Shown: positions 63,822 to 64,000 of the stretch, piece by piece
Layout of the letters: every line of letters begins with the position of its first letter
Numbering within the stretch: the first letter of the stretch is position 1
The notes under the pieces: model-generated
Database searches by the model: none
The model's input: the letters and a program-made list of their open reading frames with translations, nothing else
Told to the model about the DNA's origin: nothing
Position numbers and translations under genes: made by a program
DNA from: Litchfieldia sinesaloumensis
GTDB lineage: Bacteria > Bacillota > Bacilli > Bacillales > Bacillaceae_L
Assembly (NCBI RefSeq): GCF_900156865.1
Contig: NZ_LT732529.1
Coordinates: forward strand, 3,322,057-3,386,056
DNA length: 64,000 nt
Reading direction: 5' to 3'

Positions 63822-64000
63822 TTATTCAACCTTTAATCCTGCTTTTAACTCATCACTTGAATTATTCCAGATTTCTAGGTTGTGGTTCATTAAAAATTCC
63901 GCTAATAGTTTCTTTGATTTATCATCCATAAAATCAACCATGATATGACGTTTTAATGATTTATCCATTTTGTTCACGTGCTCTGGTAAGGATTTGTAGC
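63822..64000 (-). CDS. ywhD: YwhD family protein, 3' end only
   Basis: The last 59 codons of a minus-strand gene that enters from the right edge. The visible C-terminus contains SLPEHVNKMDKSLKRHIMV and ends SSDELKAGLKVE with TAA at 63822-63824. The match to YwhD is from memory of that family's C-terminus and from synteny (B. subtilis order speB-speE-pbpG-ywhD). The role is unknown. Confidence 0.75.
   Translation of the reverse strand, partial: YKSLPEHVNKMDKSLKRHIMVDFMDDKSKKLLAEFLMNHNLEIWNNSSDELKAGLKVE

Overview
The window is a chromosomal segment of a low-GC Gram-positive, endospore-forming member of the Bacillaceae. Evidence: sporulation genes (spo0F, spoIIR, racA), strong AGGAGG-type ribosome binding sites, frequent GTG/TTG starts, and a gene order that matches the ywh-ywi-ywj-ywk-ywl-upp-atp segment of Bacillus subtilis. 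Nearly all genes lie on the minus strand. By analogy with B. subtilis this is the leading strand, with oriC to the right. No rRNA, tRNA, prophage, intact insertion sequence or CRISPR array was seen.

Layout. 1-2131: start of a respiratory complex I operon (nuoA-nuoB-nuoC, nuoC cut by the window edge). 2132-3400: a long gene-free stretch full of palindromes and short tandem repeats. 3411-6177: an ECF sigma factor with its membrane partner, then uppP. 6392-14144: complete ATP synthase operon atpZ-I-B-E-F-H-A-G-D-C, with an unusual 511-bp spacer between atpA and atpG. 14493-17533: a secreted Vpr-like subtilase and upp. 17820-18836: a small plus-strand operon of an SPFH membrane protein and a ribbon-helix-helix protein. 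19128-27411: glyA, ywlG, rpiB, a chemotaxis-type receptor, ywlE, mntP, ywlC (with a DnaA-box cluster), ywlB and spoIIR. 27603-28282: an XRE regulator with a membrane protein. 28340-43284: prmC-prfA, racA, tdk, rpmE, rho, glpX, murA, fba, spo0F, ywjG, pyrG (with a CTP-sensing attenuator) and rpoE. 43480-54544: a fatty-acid / branched-chain catabolic block (fadF; thiolase, 3-hydroxyacyl-CoA dehydrogenase, two acyl-CoA dehydrogenases, a TetR regulator, icmF). 54715-64000: cardiolipin synthase, a XapX protein, argS-ywiB, a small haem-protein-like membrane protein, speE-speB, a class A penicillin-binding protein and the 3' end of ywhD.

How the parts work together. Complex I and ATP synthase form the core of oxidative phosphorylation. 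The acyl-CoA block feeds electrons through FadF to quinone and carbon through thiolase and isobutyryl-CoA mutase; it appears to be controlled by its own TetR protein, through an operator between the -35 and -10 of fadF and another upstream of the thiolase gene. Sporulation genes carry matching promoter signatures: sigma-F for spoIIR, sigma-H plus Spo0A boxes for spo0F and racA. Agmatinase and spermidine synthase form a polyamine pair.

The coding content is mostly conserved. The unusual material is intergenic: at least four tandem arrays with the same 52-53 bp monomer length but unrelated sequences; two arrays of 20 and 21 bp units sharing an ATGG(G)AC core; a dispersed multi-hairpin element whose two copies show compensatory stem changes; and a roughly 210-bp nested palindrome whose outer arm supplies the predicted -35 box of the nuo operon. 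I could not search databases, so whether these families are already catalogued is unknown.
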